Positions 37,348-46,655 of a stretch of DNA of 63,902 nt are shown one piece after another (the stretch's first letter is position 1; the number at the start of each line of letters is the position of its first letter). The translations under genes and the position numbers were made by a program. The notes below the pieces were generated by a model. It was not told the DNA's origin. It worked only from the letters and a program-made list of their open reading frames with translations, and did not search any database. The stretch is from Lachnospiraceae bacterium (GTDB taxonomy: Bacteria; Bacillota; Clostridia; Lachnospirales; Lachnospiraceae), in the NCBI GenBank assembly GCA_015057405.1, contig SVEK01000014.1, forward strand, positions 1 through 63,902, given 5' to 3'.

Positions 37348-38073
37348 TTATTGTTTTGAACTATTATTAGGATGTTTGTTATGGCGTAGTATATATACGA
37401 TGATTACAACAAAGATAATCGCAATAATTGACGCAAGTGCGATGAAAATATAAAAAACAGATGAAGTGTTGGCAGGTGGTGCGTGAGTGATAAGGCTATC
37501 ATTTACAGTAAAACCTGCCTTTACTATATTTATATCTTCTCCTAAGAGACCATCAGGTTTTGTCGAGTAAAACACAAGCTTGTACACATAATTAACTGTT
37601 GTGATAATATAATGCTCGATGTATAGGCTGTTTTCACCTTCGCCATCTTCATATTTTATGTATAACGCAGGATAGCCGCTATTTGAAAATGAAATAATTG
37701 AATGACCGGCAGAACGCACATTTTCTCCGGCTTTGACGTCAAGAGAACCTATGGTTTCCTCAATTATTTGATTGATTTTTTCTTCCGTATAAAGTGTAAC
37801 ATCTTCAGCTGTTGTGTTATTTTCTACACGGATGCCCATAGTTGTGTCGTCATTATATATTGAAATGTAGTTTTCTATTGATTCAGTGTCAGTTCTGTAT
37901 CCGTTAGGAATTGCAACGGAGAAAGCATCGCAGTTGTATGAATTCTCCACATTTTTTTTTGCACTTTTGGTTGTTGACGCACTACCGGTTTCAAAACATG
38001 AACTAAAACCAAGTATAAGTATTAGTGTTGCCAGCACTGTTAATCTAATTTGTCTTAAATGACTTGCTTTCAT
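37348..38073 (-). CDS. Membrane-bound extracellular protein of unknown function
   Basis: The 241-residue product has an N-terminal hydrophobic signal ending FSSC (Cys26; a weak lipobox), an extracytoplasmic domain of about 150 residues (CDAFSVAIPNGYRTDTESIENYISIYNDD and after), and a C-terminal membrane segment near 207-230 with a short basic tail. I do not recognise the domain. Its start overlaps the stop of the acetyltransferase gene by 4 bases (ATGA), so the two are translationally coupled. Between its stop and the cyclophilin gene lies a 15-bp direct repeat (GTATACCAATAACAT, twice, from 37269). Confidence 0.65.
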   Translation of the reverse strand: MKASHLRQIRLTVLATLILILGFSSCFETGSASTTKSAKKNVENSYNCDAFSVAIPNGYRTDTESIENYISIYNDDTTMGIRVENNTTAEDVTLYTEEKINQIIEETIGSLDVKAGENVRSAGHSIISFSNSGYPALYIKYEDGEGENSLYIEHYIITTVNYVYKLVFYSTKPDGLLGEDINIVKAGFTVNDSLITHAPPANTSSVFYIFIALASIIAIIFVVIIVYILRHNKHPNNSSKQ

Positions 38074-38897
38074 AATATATCAAACTCCTTTGATCTAAAC
38101 CAATAGCTATAATGATAGTTATATCCCAGAGATTCGTACAAGTTAATGGCAGGGGCGTTGCCTTTAACTACCTGAAGGTATGTATAGCGGGCGCCCAGTC
38201 GCATTCCCTGAGTAATCAGATTATTACATATGTAACTTGCATAATGACGTCTTCTGTAATCAGGATCTATGTATATAGCGTAGATTCCAAGGTCGTCGCG
38301 GTCGAGTATTCCCAATCCGGAAGCAACCATTTTATCTTTGTCTCTGATGCTTGTTACAATGGTTGTTTTTGGTATGGCTTTGAACATTGACGGAACAATT
38401 CTAAGATGAGTCGGATTGGTTGTGTGATTAAGTGAAAATAATTCGCCAATCCATCTGTCTGTAATTGTATCCTCAACATTAATAATAACATTATTGTCAT
38501 AATGTACTCTCATTGGAAGGTTGGAGTTAATCCCTTGCGGTGCAAACTCTTCACCAAGATTAGGCAGAGGTCTGTAACCTTCAAGAGACATTGACATAAC
38601 TTCTGTTTCATGCTTAACCAGATATCCTTTATCTGCCAACATTTTGTCAAAATCTTTATTTACAATGGGACTGATTTTGAAATTACAAGGTGTATTATAT
38701 TTTTTGTATACATCTTGACAATACCTGATTTTTTCTTCAAGCGAAAGACTGGAAGCACCAATTTGTTCAACACAGTTGGTTCTGTATGTGTATTGGTGGG
38801 AAAATCGCAGTAACCATTTATCGTAGATTTCGATCTTGTATGATGGCCATGCATTAATGGACAATTCTTCAATTTTTTGAATAGATTTTGAAACCAT
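38070..38897 (-). CDS. GNAT-family N-acetyltransferase
   Basis: The start is placed at the ATG at 38897, nine bases after GAGG; an ATG at 38906 is too close to that site. The C-terminal half (about 170-275) is a GNAT domain with AIYIDPDYRRRHYASYICNN for acetyl-CoA binding and GNAPAINLYESLGYNYHYSYW near the end. The first half (SINAWPSYKIEIYDKWLLRFS and following) matches the N-terminal part of two-domain GNATs. The acceptor is unknown. It is coupled to the membrane protein gene downstream. Confidence 0.85.
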   Translation of the reverse strand: MVSKSIQKIEELSINAWPSYKIEIYDKWLLRFSHQYTYRTNCVEQIGASSLSLEEKIRYCQDVYKKYNTPCNFKISPIVNKDFDKMLADKGYLVKHETEVMSMSLEGYRPLPNLGEEFAPQGINSNLPMRVHYDNNVIINVEDTITDRWIGELFSLNHTTNPTHLRIVPSMFKAIPKTTIVTSIRDKDKMVASGLGILDRDDLGIYAIYIDPDYRRRHYASYICNNLITQGMRLGARYTYLQVVKGNAPAINLYESLGYNYHYSYWFRSKEFDIL

Positions 38898-39202
38898 ATA
38901 TTGCATCCTCGTTTATAATGATGATGGTACATAATAAGTATTGTAGCATAAATAACTTAATCCTACAATTGAAAATGCTTGATACAATGGTGTGCATAAA
39001 AGTATAATAGATTCAGTGCGGATTATGTGATTTGAAAAAAGTTTTGTAAATGTTGCTAAGCAGAAAACAGCATGGATAATAATACAAAACATGAAAAACT
39101 AAGATGAAAACAGCATGGATAATAATGCAAAACAGGAAAAAATAAGCAGATAATAACCTGAATAATAATCAAGAAAAAGAGATATACGAGGGGGATAAAT
39201 AG
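38898..39202. other. Intergenic stretch with a 36-bp direct repeat
   Basis: This 305-bp gap lies between divergent genes. A 36-bp unit starting GAAAACAGCATGGATAATAA occurs at 39063-39098 and 39106-39141, with two differences, so the period is 43 bp. No gene or clear hairpin is seen; the right end holds a GAGGGGG ribosome site for the next gene. Confidence 0.6.
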
Positions 39203-41413
39203 ATGAGGAGTTCAACTAAGATAAAAAGAATTATTTCGGGAATGATGGTTGCAATTTTATTAGCGGGTAACAGTGCGTCTGTGGCGGCTTCACATACATT
39301 TGAAGCAGAGACTGTTAAAAAGTCCGGCGTGGCAGAAACTTTGGCTACTGATGATTTTAATGCGGCCGAAACTCAGGTTTCTTCCGAAATGGTTAAGGCA
39401 ACAGAAACTTCGGTTGCAGTTAAAATGACAGAGTCAACAGGAATGCTGAACGTTACCGATGGCCCTGAGTCAACAGGAACTCCGACCGCTACCGATGGCC
39501 CTGAGTCAACAGAAACTCCGACCGCTACCGATGACCCTGAGGTAACAGGGACTCCGACTGCTACTGATAGCCCTGAGGCAACGAAGTCTCCGAGTTCGAC
39601 AACTACTCCTCAGTCGCAAAATATTTTGAATTCAAGGGTTTTGAATTTGCGGACGATTTCACGAACAGGAACTGAGTTAGTTATAGGATGGGATAAAGTA
39701 ACAGGAGCTGATGGTTATCAGATTTGGGAGTTCAATAAAAAAACCAACGGTTATGATGTATATGATGAGACTGACAAATGCGAATATAAGTTATCAAATG
39801 TAACGTCAGGTAAATCTATGACATTTTTAATAAGGGCTTTTGTTGAAGAAAAGGGAACAAAAGTGTATGGTGGTTTTTCAGATAAACATGAAACTGCTAC
39901 GGTACCGGATGATGTAACAGAACTTCAGGCTGTAAGTAGTAGTTCAGCGTTGGTCGTTCTTAGTTGGAAACCTGTTTCGGAGGATGCGTCATACCTTGTG
40001 TACAGATGTGCAGAAGGGAAGACAGAATTCTCCCAGATTGCCAATATTACCGGCTGTGTATATAATGATAGTTCGGTTAAGGCCGGTACAGGATATACTT
40101 ATAAGGTCGTTGCATATGTTGGTGATGTTTCCATAAAGAGTTTGCATGAAACCCTTGTAATGATAGCGACATGCCCCAAGGCTACAAGTATAACGTCCCA
40201 TAAGGGTGGTGATGGAAAAGCCAGACTAAAATGGAAAAAGGTAAAAGCCTCCGATGGATATATAGTATATATGTGTGATTCAACAGGTGTATATAACGAG
40301 ATTGTAAGGTTTAATGATATTGCAACTCTTGAGTATGTTAAAGAGGGGCTGGTAAATGGTGCAAATTATTCCTTTATGGTTAAAACATATAAAATATTCA
40401 ATGGCATAGAGTATACTTCTGACATGTCTAATATAGTCGGTGTTACTCCGTTATATGTTAAGCCTACGGTAGTTAAAGCAGCGTTGTATAATAACTATTC
40501 TAAGGTTAAAAAATCAAGAACTTATCGTACTTATAAAGATTTTGCGAAAGCCCTCGTGTTGAAAAAATCCATCGTTGTACCCGGAATTAAACATACAAAT
40601 ATTAATGGGTTTGGTACAGAGACAATGGTAATTCAGGCAATAGTGGATGCCGGTAATTACATGCTTGTTAGTGCATATGATTCAAAAGAAGAAGAAAACT
40701 CGGTTATTTACGTAATTAACCGCAAAACGCGTAAGTTTGTTACGCTTCTTGTGCTTCCCGGAAAATCTCATGTTGGGGGTATGGCATATGATGGCAGTAA
40801 TATATGGCTTTCAAATAATAAAAAAGTAAGTGCATTCAAATTTGCAAAGGTTAAGGAGGCTGTTAGTTCCGGGCAAAGCAGTTACAATATATCCTTCTTA
40901 ACGGAGTGTTCTATAGCAACAAAATCATCTTTTATCACATACAATGATGGATATTTGTGGATAGGAGAGCATATTGAAACTAAGAACGGCAAAATGTGTG
41001 GATATAAGATAAAAAATAAAAAGAAGACGCCTTTGCTAACAAACACATATTCAATGACAGTACCGTCAAGAACACAAGATGTATTGTTTATGAAAGACGG
41101 AAGTATTATTTTTTCAAGATCCAATCAAATTAGTAAGGCAGTAAGCAAGTATTATATATCAGGATTGTACAAGTATAAGCCGACCTGGAAAAAAAAGCAA
41201 AACGGAAAAAAAGTTAAGATTAAGTCCGGTACAATTAAACTTGGTAAACGGGTAGGGTATATAAATATGCCGTCAATGATGGAGGGTATTAGCTTTAAGA
41301 ATAAGCACTTGTATGTGTCATTTGAATCTGCCAGTAAGGTAGTTTCATCCTGCCCATATAAAATGGACAGGATATGTGCCCTTAAGTTGTCTAAGATAAA
41401 GTGGAAAAAATAG
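39203..41413 (+). CDS. Secreted FN3-domain surface protein with Pro/Thr-rich repeats
   Basis: A signal peptide (about 1-30, SASVAAS) is followed by a Thr-rich linker in which residues 85-132 are four tandem 12-residue units (TDGPESTGTPTA type), also seen as 36-bp DNA repeats. Three FN3-like domains (about 150-420) carry repeated W-D/K-V and YTYKV motifs. The C-terminal 300 residues have strand-rich repeats (GGMAYDGSNIWLSNNKKVSAF) like a propeller and a Lys-rich end. It is probably a surface or adhesion protein. The linker could be glycosylated. It converges with the dehydrogenase gene, 7 bp apart. Confidence 0.75.
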   Translation: MRSSTKIKRIISGMMVAILLAGNSASVAASHTFEAETVKKSGVAETLATDDFNAAETQVSSEMVKATETSVAVKMTESTGMLNVTDGPESTGTPTATDGPESTETPTATDDPEVTGTPTATDSPEATKSPSSTTTPQSQNILNSRVLNLRTISRTGTELVIGWDKVTGADGYQIWEFNKKTNGYDVYDETDKCEYKLSNVTSGKSMTFLIRAFVEEKGTKVYGGFSDKHETATVPDDVTELQAVSSSSALVVLSWKPVSEDASYLVYRCAEGKTEFSQIANITGCVYNDSSVKAGTGYTYKVVAYVGDVSIKSLHETLVMIATCPKATSITSHKGGDGKARLKWKKVKASDGYIVYMCDSTGVYNEIVRFNDIATLEYVKEGLVNGANYSFMVKTYKIFNGIEYTSDMSNIVGVTPLYVKPTVVKAALYNNYSKVKKSRTYRTYKDFAKALVLKKSIVVPGIKHTNINGFGTETMVIQAIVDAGNYMLVSAYDSKEEENSVIYVINRKTRKFVTLLVLPGKSHVGGMAYDGSNIWLSNNKKVSAFKFAKVKEAVSSGQSSYNISFLTECSIATKSSFITYNDGYLWIGEHIETKNGKMCGYKIKNKKKTPLLTNTYSMTVPSRTQDVLFMKDGSIIFSRSNQISKAVSKYYISGLYKYKPTWKKKQNGKKVKIKSGTIKLGKRVGYINMPSMMEGISFKNKHLYVSFESASKVVSSCPYKMDRICALKLSKIKWKK

Positions 41414-41420
41414 CATTAAT

Positions 41421-42383
41421 TTATTCCCCTGTTACGACATTGCGCGGTGTTCCGTTAAGAAATGCTTCAATGTTTTTATAGACTTCGTTTGTGCAACGTT
41501 TACGAGCTTCTATAGTCCCCCATGCCATATGCGGGGTTATTAGAAGCTTGTTTTTATTTTTGAGCTTTAGAAGCGGATTATCTGCTTCAATAGGTTCTAC
41601 GCATAAGACGTCAAGTCCTGCAGCCGCAATTACATCGTTATCTAATGCTGTAGCAAGTTCCTGCTCGTTAATTATAGGACCACGTCCGAGATTCAGTAAG
41701 ATGGCTGTGGATTTCATTTTGTCAAATGCATCTTTATTCATGAGCTCTTTTGTAGCACTGTTAAGAGGACAGTGAATAGATATTATATCTGAAAGGGATA
41801 ATAGTTCTTCAAATTCAACTCGTTTATAATCATCTGTATTGTTGAGTCCGCTTGTGGAATAATATATAACATTACAACCAAATGCTTTTGCAATATTGGC
41901 AACGCCGCGCCCTATTGTGCCCAATCCGATTATTCCCCAGGTTTTGCCGGATAATTCATTAAAATACGGAGTAAAGCAGGAGAACATGTTGTAGTTGCTG
42001 TAATCACCGCATTTAACAAAATTATCGTATTGGTTAAGGTGTTCATACAGATAGAATAGCATTGCAAAGGTATGTTGTACAACGGAGTCTGTTGAATAAC
42101 CTTTTGCGTTTGAGACGACAATTCCACGCTTGTTAACATAGTTAAAGTCGATATTGTTGGTTCCGGTTGCGGATGCGGCAATCAGTTTTAGGTTAGAAGC
42201 ATTTTTTAGTAATTCCTCGTTGACGGGGATTTTATTTACAACGAGTATATCTGAGTCCCCTATTCTTGCAGCATTTTCAGAAGGAGAAGAGCATTCGTAT
42301 TTGACAACTTCACCCAGGTTGTCAAAATATGAAAGATCCACATCTTCGCCTAAAGTTGAGGTTTCTAAAAATGTTATTTTCAT
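41421..42383 (-). CDS. D-isomer-specific 2-hydroxyacid dehydrogenase
   Basis: AAAGGA precedes the ATG. The 320-residue protein has a Rossmann motif GLGTIGRGVANIAKAFG and the catalytic set: Arg in LNLGRGPII, Glu in VLCVEPIE and His in TPHMAWGTIEAR. It uses NAD(P)H to interconvert a 2-oxoacid and a D-2-hydroxyacid; glycerate/hydroxypyruvate is possible, but the substrate cannot be set from sequence. It stands alone. Confidence 0.92.
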   Translation of the reverse strand: MKITFLETSTLGEDVDLSYFDNLGEVVKYECSSPSENAARIGDSDILVVNKIPVNEELLKNASNLKLIAASATGTNNIDFNYVNKRGIVVSNAKGYSTDSVVQHTFAMLFYLYEHLNQYDNFVKCGDYSNYNMFSCFTPYFNELSGKTWGIIGLGTIGRGVANIAKAFGCNVIYYSTSGLNNTDDYKRVEFEELLSLSDIISIHCPLNSATKELMNKDAFDKMKSTAILLNLGRGPIINEQELATALDNDVIAAAGLDVLCVEPIEADNPLLKLKNKNKLLITPHMAWGTIEARKRCTNEVYKNIEAFLNGTPRNVVTGE

Positions 42384-42404
42384 TTATTTCATCCTTTCCG
42401 ATTT

Positions 42405-42439
42405 CAAAAAGAGGCCTTTGCAAAAATGCAAAAGCCTCT
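42405..42439 (-). terminator. Intrinsic terminator of the BIG2 protein gene
   Basis: On the - strand, AGAGGCTTTTGCA (42439-42427) pairs with TGCAAAGGCCTCT (42422-42410), with one mismatch, followed by TTTTT (42410-42406). It lies 39 bp after the stop of the gene ending at 42478. Confidence 0.85.
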
Positions 42440-42477
42440 GAAATTTAAAACTTTAACAACAACCTGTGAAATTCAAA

Positions 42478-43797
42478 TTACTTCTTAATAGCGAAGTTCT
42501 TGAAGTGGAATGTGTTGTCACTAGTGTAGAGAAGTGCTCCGTCAGGCTGGTTAGGGAAGTAGAGGTAAATACCGTAGCTCTTACCACTATCATCTGTATC
42601 ACCATTCTTAGCATCCTTAGGAATTGTGAATGAGATATCTAAATCATGCCATTCGCCTGCAGCAGCTTCTTCTGACTTTGTCTTACCGTTGTTCTTAACC
42701 TTGTTAAGAGTTCCGTCTGAGTCTTTTCCGTTTGTGTTGTTAGCACCCTTCTCCCATTTCCAAAGAATTGGATAATCTGCCGGTGAAGTATAGTTAATCT
42801 GGAAAAGAACTGTCTTCTTTGTCTTACCATCGTACTTGAACTGACCTTCGATGCTAAGCTCTTTACCCTTGTAATCATCAAGAGCAGGTCCGTAGATACC
42901 TTCATTGTACTTATCCTCGTTAGTTGAGAACTCATTATCAAAGAAACCTACCATCCAAATAGCGAATGAGTTTACTGAATATCCGTCATGAGCATGACCA
43001 TTCTCTGACTGAGCTGCAGTAGCATTCTTATACCATCTTGTTACTTCCTTAGAACGCTGCTCATATACGAAACCAGGACGATATGTAGGCTTTGGTGTTG
43101 GAGTAGCCTTTTTAGCAGGTGTAGTAGCTTTTGGCTTATCTGTTTCCTTGCTTGGCTGTTGGCTGCCTGAACCCTTAACTTCGATTGTACATGTAGCTGT
43201 CTTTCCGTCAGCTTTTACTGTAATAACAGCTGTACCGTTAGTTAATCCTGTAACTGTAGCCTGATTAACATTCTTCTTAGCAACCTTAGCAACCTTAGTG
43301 TTGCTTGATGTCCATTTAACAGTCTGGTTAGTTGTGCTTCCTGATGCGTTGTTATTGATAGCACCCTTAACTACAATCTTTTCACCAGGCTTAATTGTAA
43401 GCTTTGTTGCTGCTTTGCTTGCTGAATCCTGAATTGCAAGTGATGTAATCTTCTGACGAACTTTAATTGTAAGTCCGCTTACAGTTGACTTTTTCTTGCC
43501 TTTCTTAACAACGCAGGTAATCTTAGCTGTACCTGCAGCCACACCTTTGATAGTAGCCTTGTTCTTCTTAGCTGTTACCTTAGCAACCTTTGAATTACTT
43601 GACTTCCATGTGAACTTAGAACCTTTTTTAGCGCCCTTAACAGTAATCTTCTTGTTCTGTCCTACAGTAAGTTTAGCACTTTTAGCACTAAATTTTGCAG
43701 CAGAAGCAGTTGTACCTGGAACAACTGTCATAGGAGCAACCATTGCCATAACTAATGTTGCAGAAGCTATGGACTTGAATAACTTACTTGTTTTCAT
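42478..43797 (-). CDS. Secreted BIG2 (Ig-like) protein with a C-terminal sugar-binding-like domain
   Basis: The start is the ATG at 43797, after AGGAGGAG; a start six codons earlier lies before this site. A signal peptide (about 1-33) leads to two BIG2 domains (about 35-112 and 115-212; e.g. FTWKSSNSKVAKVTAKKNKA), a Pro/Thr/Lys linker and a 200-residue C-terminal domain with jelly-roll-like strands (LSIEGQFKYDGKTKK, GIYLYFPNQPDG) that resembles carbohydrate-binding modules. Codon use is strongly biased, with few rare codons, which suggests high expression. Ligand is unknown. Confidence 0.82.
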   Translation of the reverse strand: MKTSKLFKSIASATLVMAMVAPMTVVPGTTASAAKFSAKSAKLTVGQNKKITVKGAKKGSKFTWKSSNSKVAKVTAKKNKATIKGVAAGTAKITCVVKKGKKKSTVSGLTIKVRQKITSLAIQDSASKAATKLTIKPGEKIVVKGAINNNASGSTTNQTVKWTSSNTKVAKVAKKNVNQATVTGLTNGTAVITVKADGKTATCTIEVKGSGSQQPSKETDKPKATTPAKKATPTPKPTYRPGFVYEQRSKEVTRWYKNATAAQSENGHAHDGYSVNSFAIWMVGFFDNEFSTNEDKYNEGIYGPALDDYKGKELSIEGQFKYDGKTKKTVLFQINYTSPADYPILWKWEKGANNTNGKDSDGTLNKVKNNGKTKSEEAAAGEWHDLDISFTIPKDAKNGDTDDSGKSYGIYLYFPNQPDGALLYTSDNTFHFKNFAIKK

Positions 43798-43910
43798 TTT
43801 TTCTCCTCCTCGCATATAAATAGGTAAATTGTAATTCAGATGTTATATGCATTATTCACCCGAATACATATCGCCATTATAACATTGTTGCAATTTCTTT
43901 GCAATAATTA

Positions 43911-44564
43911 TTACTTATTTTTTCGCTTAAAAAAATGTTTTTTCTTTCTATTATTTTCCAGTGTCGCAGCGACGTTCAGCCCTTGTGAGTTGCCGGATTT
44001 TAGTCGCACTCCGGCAGCGGCTTCTATAGCGGCCTCAAGTTGCATAATGCGAGTGTTTTCATCGTCATCAAGAGTCCTGAAAAGATAATTCATTTCCTTA
44101 ATGATTCTTTCAGATGTGTTTTCACATATCATTTCGGAGAGTTGCTTGTTGTTGTTTGATATCGCCTGACTAATAATTGAATCCATAATCTCTTTGAACT
44201 GTGTCAGCTTGTCCTCTTGTTTTAACGAATTATTATCTGTTTTTTTTCGCGAAATATCGCTGTTTGCGGGAACAAGGGCAGCTGAATTTAAACGGGATTT
44301 GAACAATTGAATGGTCTCTTTGTCCAGTTTTTTTCGTTTGATAAGTTCGGGAAGTGTTGTTTTGATGTCATGCAACGAAAAGCCTTCGTCTTTAAGGACG
44401 CGAATATGCTGAAATAATAGAATGTCCTTTTCAGAGTAGCATCTGTGACCTAATTCATTTCGCTGAATGTTAAGTTCAAGTTCTTCTTCCCAGTACCGAA
44501 GTACATGTGCTTCAACGTTAAGGTGTTTTGATGCATCTGATATTGTGTAACCTGTATGTTTCAT
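43911..44564 (-). CDS. MerR-type DNA-binding protein with coiled-coil tail
   Basis: The ATG at 44564 follows GGAGG; the frame extends upstream without a ribosome site. The first 75 residues form a MerR winged helix (YTISDASKHLNVEAHVLRYWEEEL, then GHRCYSEKDILLFQHIRVLKDEGFSLHDI). The rest has a helical region with LFRTLDDDENTRIMQLEAAIEAAAG and a basic end (NNRKKKHFFKRKNK). There is no metal-binding Cys set. It may be a regulator or, given its long helical tail, a nucleoid- or membrane-associated MerR relative such as RacA; function is open. Confidence 0.8.
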   Translation of the reverse strand: MKHTGYTISDASKHLNVEAHVLRYWEEELELNIQRNELGHRCYSEKDILLFQHIRVLKDEGFSLHDIKTTLPELIKRKKLDKETIQLFKSRLNSAALVPANSDISRKKTDNNSLKQEDKLTQFKEIMDSIISQAISNNNKQLSEMICENTSERIIKEMNYLFRTLDDDENTRIMQLEAAIEAAAGVRLKSGNSQGLNVAATLENNRKKKHFFKRKNK

Positions 44565-44688
44565 ATTATATACCTCCAAATAATAGTATTTACCATTTAT
44601 TGGTAAGTATAGCATACGTAATAGTATATGCAATAAGTTGCAAAATTATATGTGCAAAATCGGTTGACAATATCGGATTGCAGAAGAC

Positions 44689-44718
44689 AAAAAAGACGCA
44701 TTATTTTCAAAATGCGTC
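44689..44718 (-). terminator. Intrinsic terminator after dnaB
   Basis: On the - strand, GACGCATT (44718-44711) pairs with AATGCGTC (44702-44695), followed by TTTTTT (44694-44689). It lies 104 bp past the dnaB stop. Confidence 0.85.
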
Positions 44719-44821
44719 AATATAGAACCATAATTTGTCGTGTAAAATCGCCACCGGAAAAAATCTAAAATGCGTTGCATAAATTGCCGCCCAAAATAAA
44801 TATCCTGAAATGCGACAGAAT

Positions 44822-46198
44822 TTATTCCTGAGTGTTTGTGTCCTTATTATGCTGGGCACCGGAGTACTGGGCATTAGCATACCGTGTGTATTGTCCTATC
44901 CATGCAAGATTAACGGTTCCGATTTCACCGTTACGGTGTTTGCCGATTATCAGCTCTGCTTTACCCTTGTTATCAGGGTCGTTAGGAAAATATACTTCGT
45001 CACGATAAAGAAACATAACAATATCGGCGTCCTGCTCGATGGCTCCGGATTCACGAAGGTCTGACAGCTTAGGTCTTTTATCTTCTCTGGACTCAACGCC
45101 ACGGTTTAGCTGAGAGAGTGCTATTATTGGTATGTTAAGTTCTCTTGCAAGTGACTTTAGTGTTCTTGAAATACCGGCAATTTCCTGTTGCCTTGATTCA
45201 GAACGGCCATTACCCTCAATAAGCTGAAGGTAGTCAATAATTACAAGTCCAAGATCCCGTTCTATTTTTAATTTGCGGCATTTGGAGCAGATATCGTTGA
45301 TCGTAAGTCCTGACAGATTGTCTACGAGTATGAGTTCTGAGTTGCCGATATTTTGTACGCTTTCTACGAGAGATTCCCATTCCTCACCGGTCAAATCACC
45401 TGTGGTAATGGCGTGCAGGTCAATAGAAGCATCCATTGCCATAATACGTTTTAGAAGCTGTTCGTCCGACATCTCGAGACTGAATATGGCTGTTGGGATT
45501 TTTGATTTAACGGCTACATATTCTGCCATGCTAAGTGCAAATGCAGTTTTTCCCATGGCAGGACGCGCTGCTATAAGTATAAGGTCTGATTTCTGGAGAC
45601 CGGCAGTACGATAGTCAAGATCCGTAAAACCGGTTCTGATTCCGGTAACGTTTCCTTTTGATTTGGATGCGTTGTGTATACTGTTAAATGTTCTCATTGT
45701 GGCGTCTGATATGGAAACGAAGTCACCTGCGCGACGTGATTCCTGTGATATCTTAAATATTTTTTTCTCGGCATCATCCATTATTTCGTCAATAGGTTCG
45801 CTGTCCTGATAGCATCTGGTTGCAATGTCTTCGGCTGCTTTGATTGTTTTGCGAAGTATTGATTTATCTCTGACAATTTCAGCATAAGCCTGTATGTTTC
45901 CGGAACTTGGAACTGATGTAAGGATGTTACTTATAAACTCTATGCTGCAAAATTCAGGAGATACGTTACTTTCTTGCAGTTTGTTCATAAGAGTTACGGC
46001 ATCTATGGCCTGGTTTGAGTCGTACAGTGAAATAATGGCATCAAAAATAACACCGTGCTGCGGCTGGTAAAAGTCTTCTGAGGTTATCAAATCCTTTGCA
46101 ACTTGTACAGCATCACGACTTATTAACATAGAGCCTATAACAGATTGTTCAGCAGAAGAACTGAATGGCAGGGTTCTTTTTATAACTGCTTCATCCAT
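44822..46198 (-). CDS. dnaB: Replicative DNA helicase
   Basis: AAAGGA precedes the ATG. The 458-residue protein has the DnaB N-terminal domain (LPFSSSAEQSVIGSMLIS) and a RecA-like C-terminal domain with Walker A AARPAMGKTAFAL near 212, Walker B LVIIDYLQLI, and the SDLRESGAIEQDADIVMFL motif. It is the ring helicase at the replication fork. It follows rplI by 7 bp, in the gdpP-rplI-dnaB order common in Firmicutes. Confidence 0.96.
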   Translation of the reverse strand: MDEAVIKRTLPFSSSAEQSVIGSMLISRDAVQVAKDLITSEDFYQPQHGVIFDAIISLYDSNQAIDAVTLMNKLQESNVSPEFCSIEFISNILTSVPSSGNIQAYAEIVRDKSILRKTIKAAEDIATRCYQDSEPIDEIMDDAEKKIFKISQESRRAGDFVSISDATMRTFNSIHNASKSKGNVTGIRTGFTDLDYRTAGLQKSDLILIAARPAMGKTAFALSMAEYVAVKSKIPTAIFSLEMSDEQLLKRIMAMDASIDLHAITTGDLTGEEWESLVESVQNIGNSELILVDNLSGLTINDICSKCRKLKIERDLGLVIIDYLQLIEGNGRSESRQQEIAGISRTLKSLARELNIPIIALSQLNRGVESREDKRPKLSDLRESGAIEQDADIVMFLYRDEVYFPNDPDNKGKAELIIGKHRNGEIGTVNLAWIGQYTRYANAQYSGAQHNKDTNTQE

Positions 46199-46205
46199 GT
46201 TATAA

Positions 46206-46655
46206 TCAATCCTTTCCTTCTACAACAACTTTCAATTCAACGGATACTTTTGGGTGTAATTTTATTGTAACGTGATATGAACCTTCTGATTTAATTGGGT
46301 TATTGAGTGTCATCTTTTTTTTGTCGATATCATACCCGAGCTGGGCCTTAATCTCTGATGCGATTTCTTTTGTTGAAACCGAACCAAATGCTTTGCCGTT
46401 GCCCCCGGTTTTGATAGACATTGTTACGGACTTGTCTTTTAAATTATTTGCAAGTTCTTTTGCCTGTTCATATATTTCCTGTCTTTGTTTTTCTTCGTTG
46501 GCATTTTTTAATTTTAAATCATTAAGATTCTTTGGTGTTGCTTCTACCCCGAGCCCTTTTTTCAAGAGAAAATTGCGTGCGTAGCCATCGCTGGCTTCGA
46601 CAAGGTCACCTTTTTTTCCTAAAGATTTAACATCACTTAATAAGATTACTTTCAT
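46206..46655 (-). CDS. rplI: 50S ribosomal protein L9
   Basis: The 149-residue protein is a full-length L9: N-terminal domain [31 protein letters not shown], long connecting helix, and a C-terminal domain with [10 protein letters not shown]. The ATG overlaps the gdpP stop (ATGA), with a GGAGGG site inside gdpP. Confidence 0.97.
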   Translation of the reverse strand: MKVILLSDVKSLGKKGDLVEASDGYARNFLLKKGLGVEATPKNLNDLKLKNANEEKQRQEIYEQAKELANNLKDKSVTMSIKTGGNGKAFGSVSTKEIASEIKAQLGYDIDKKKMTLNNPIKSEGSYHVTIKLHPKVSVELKVVVEGKD

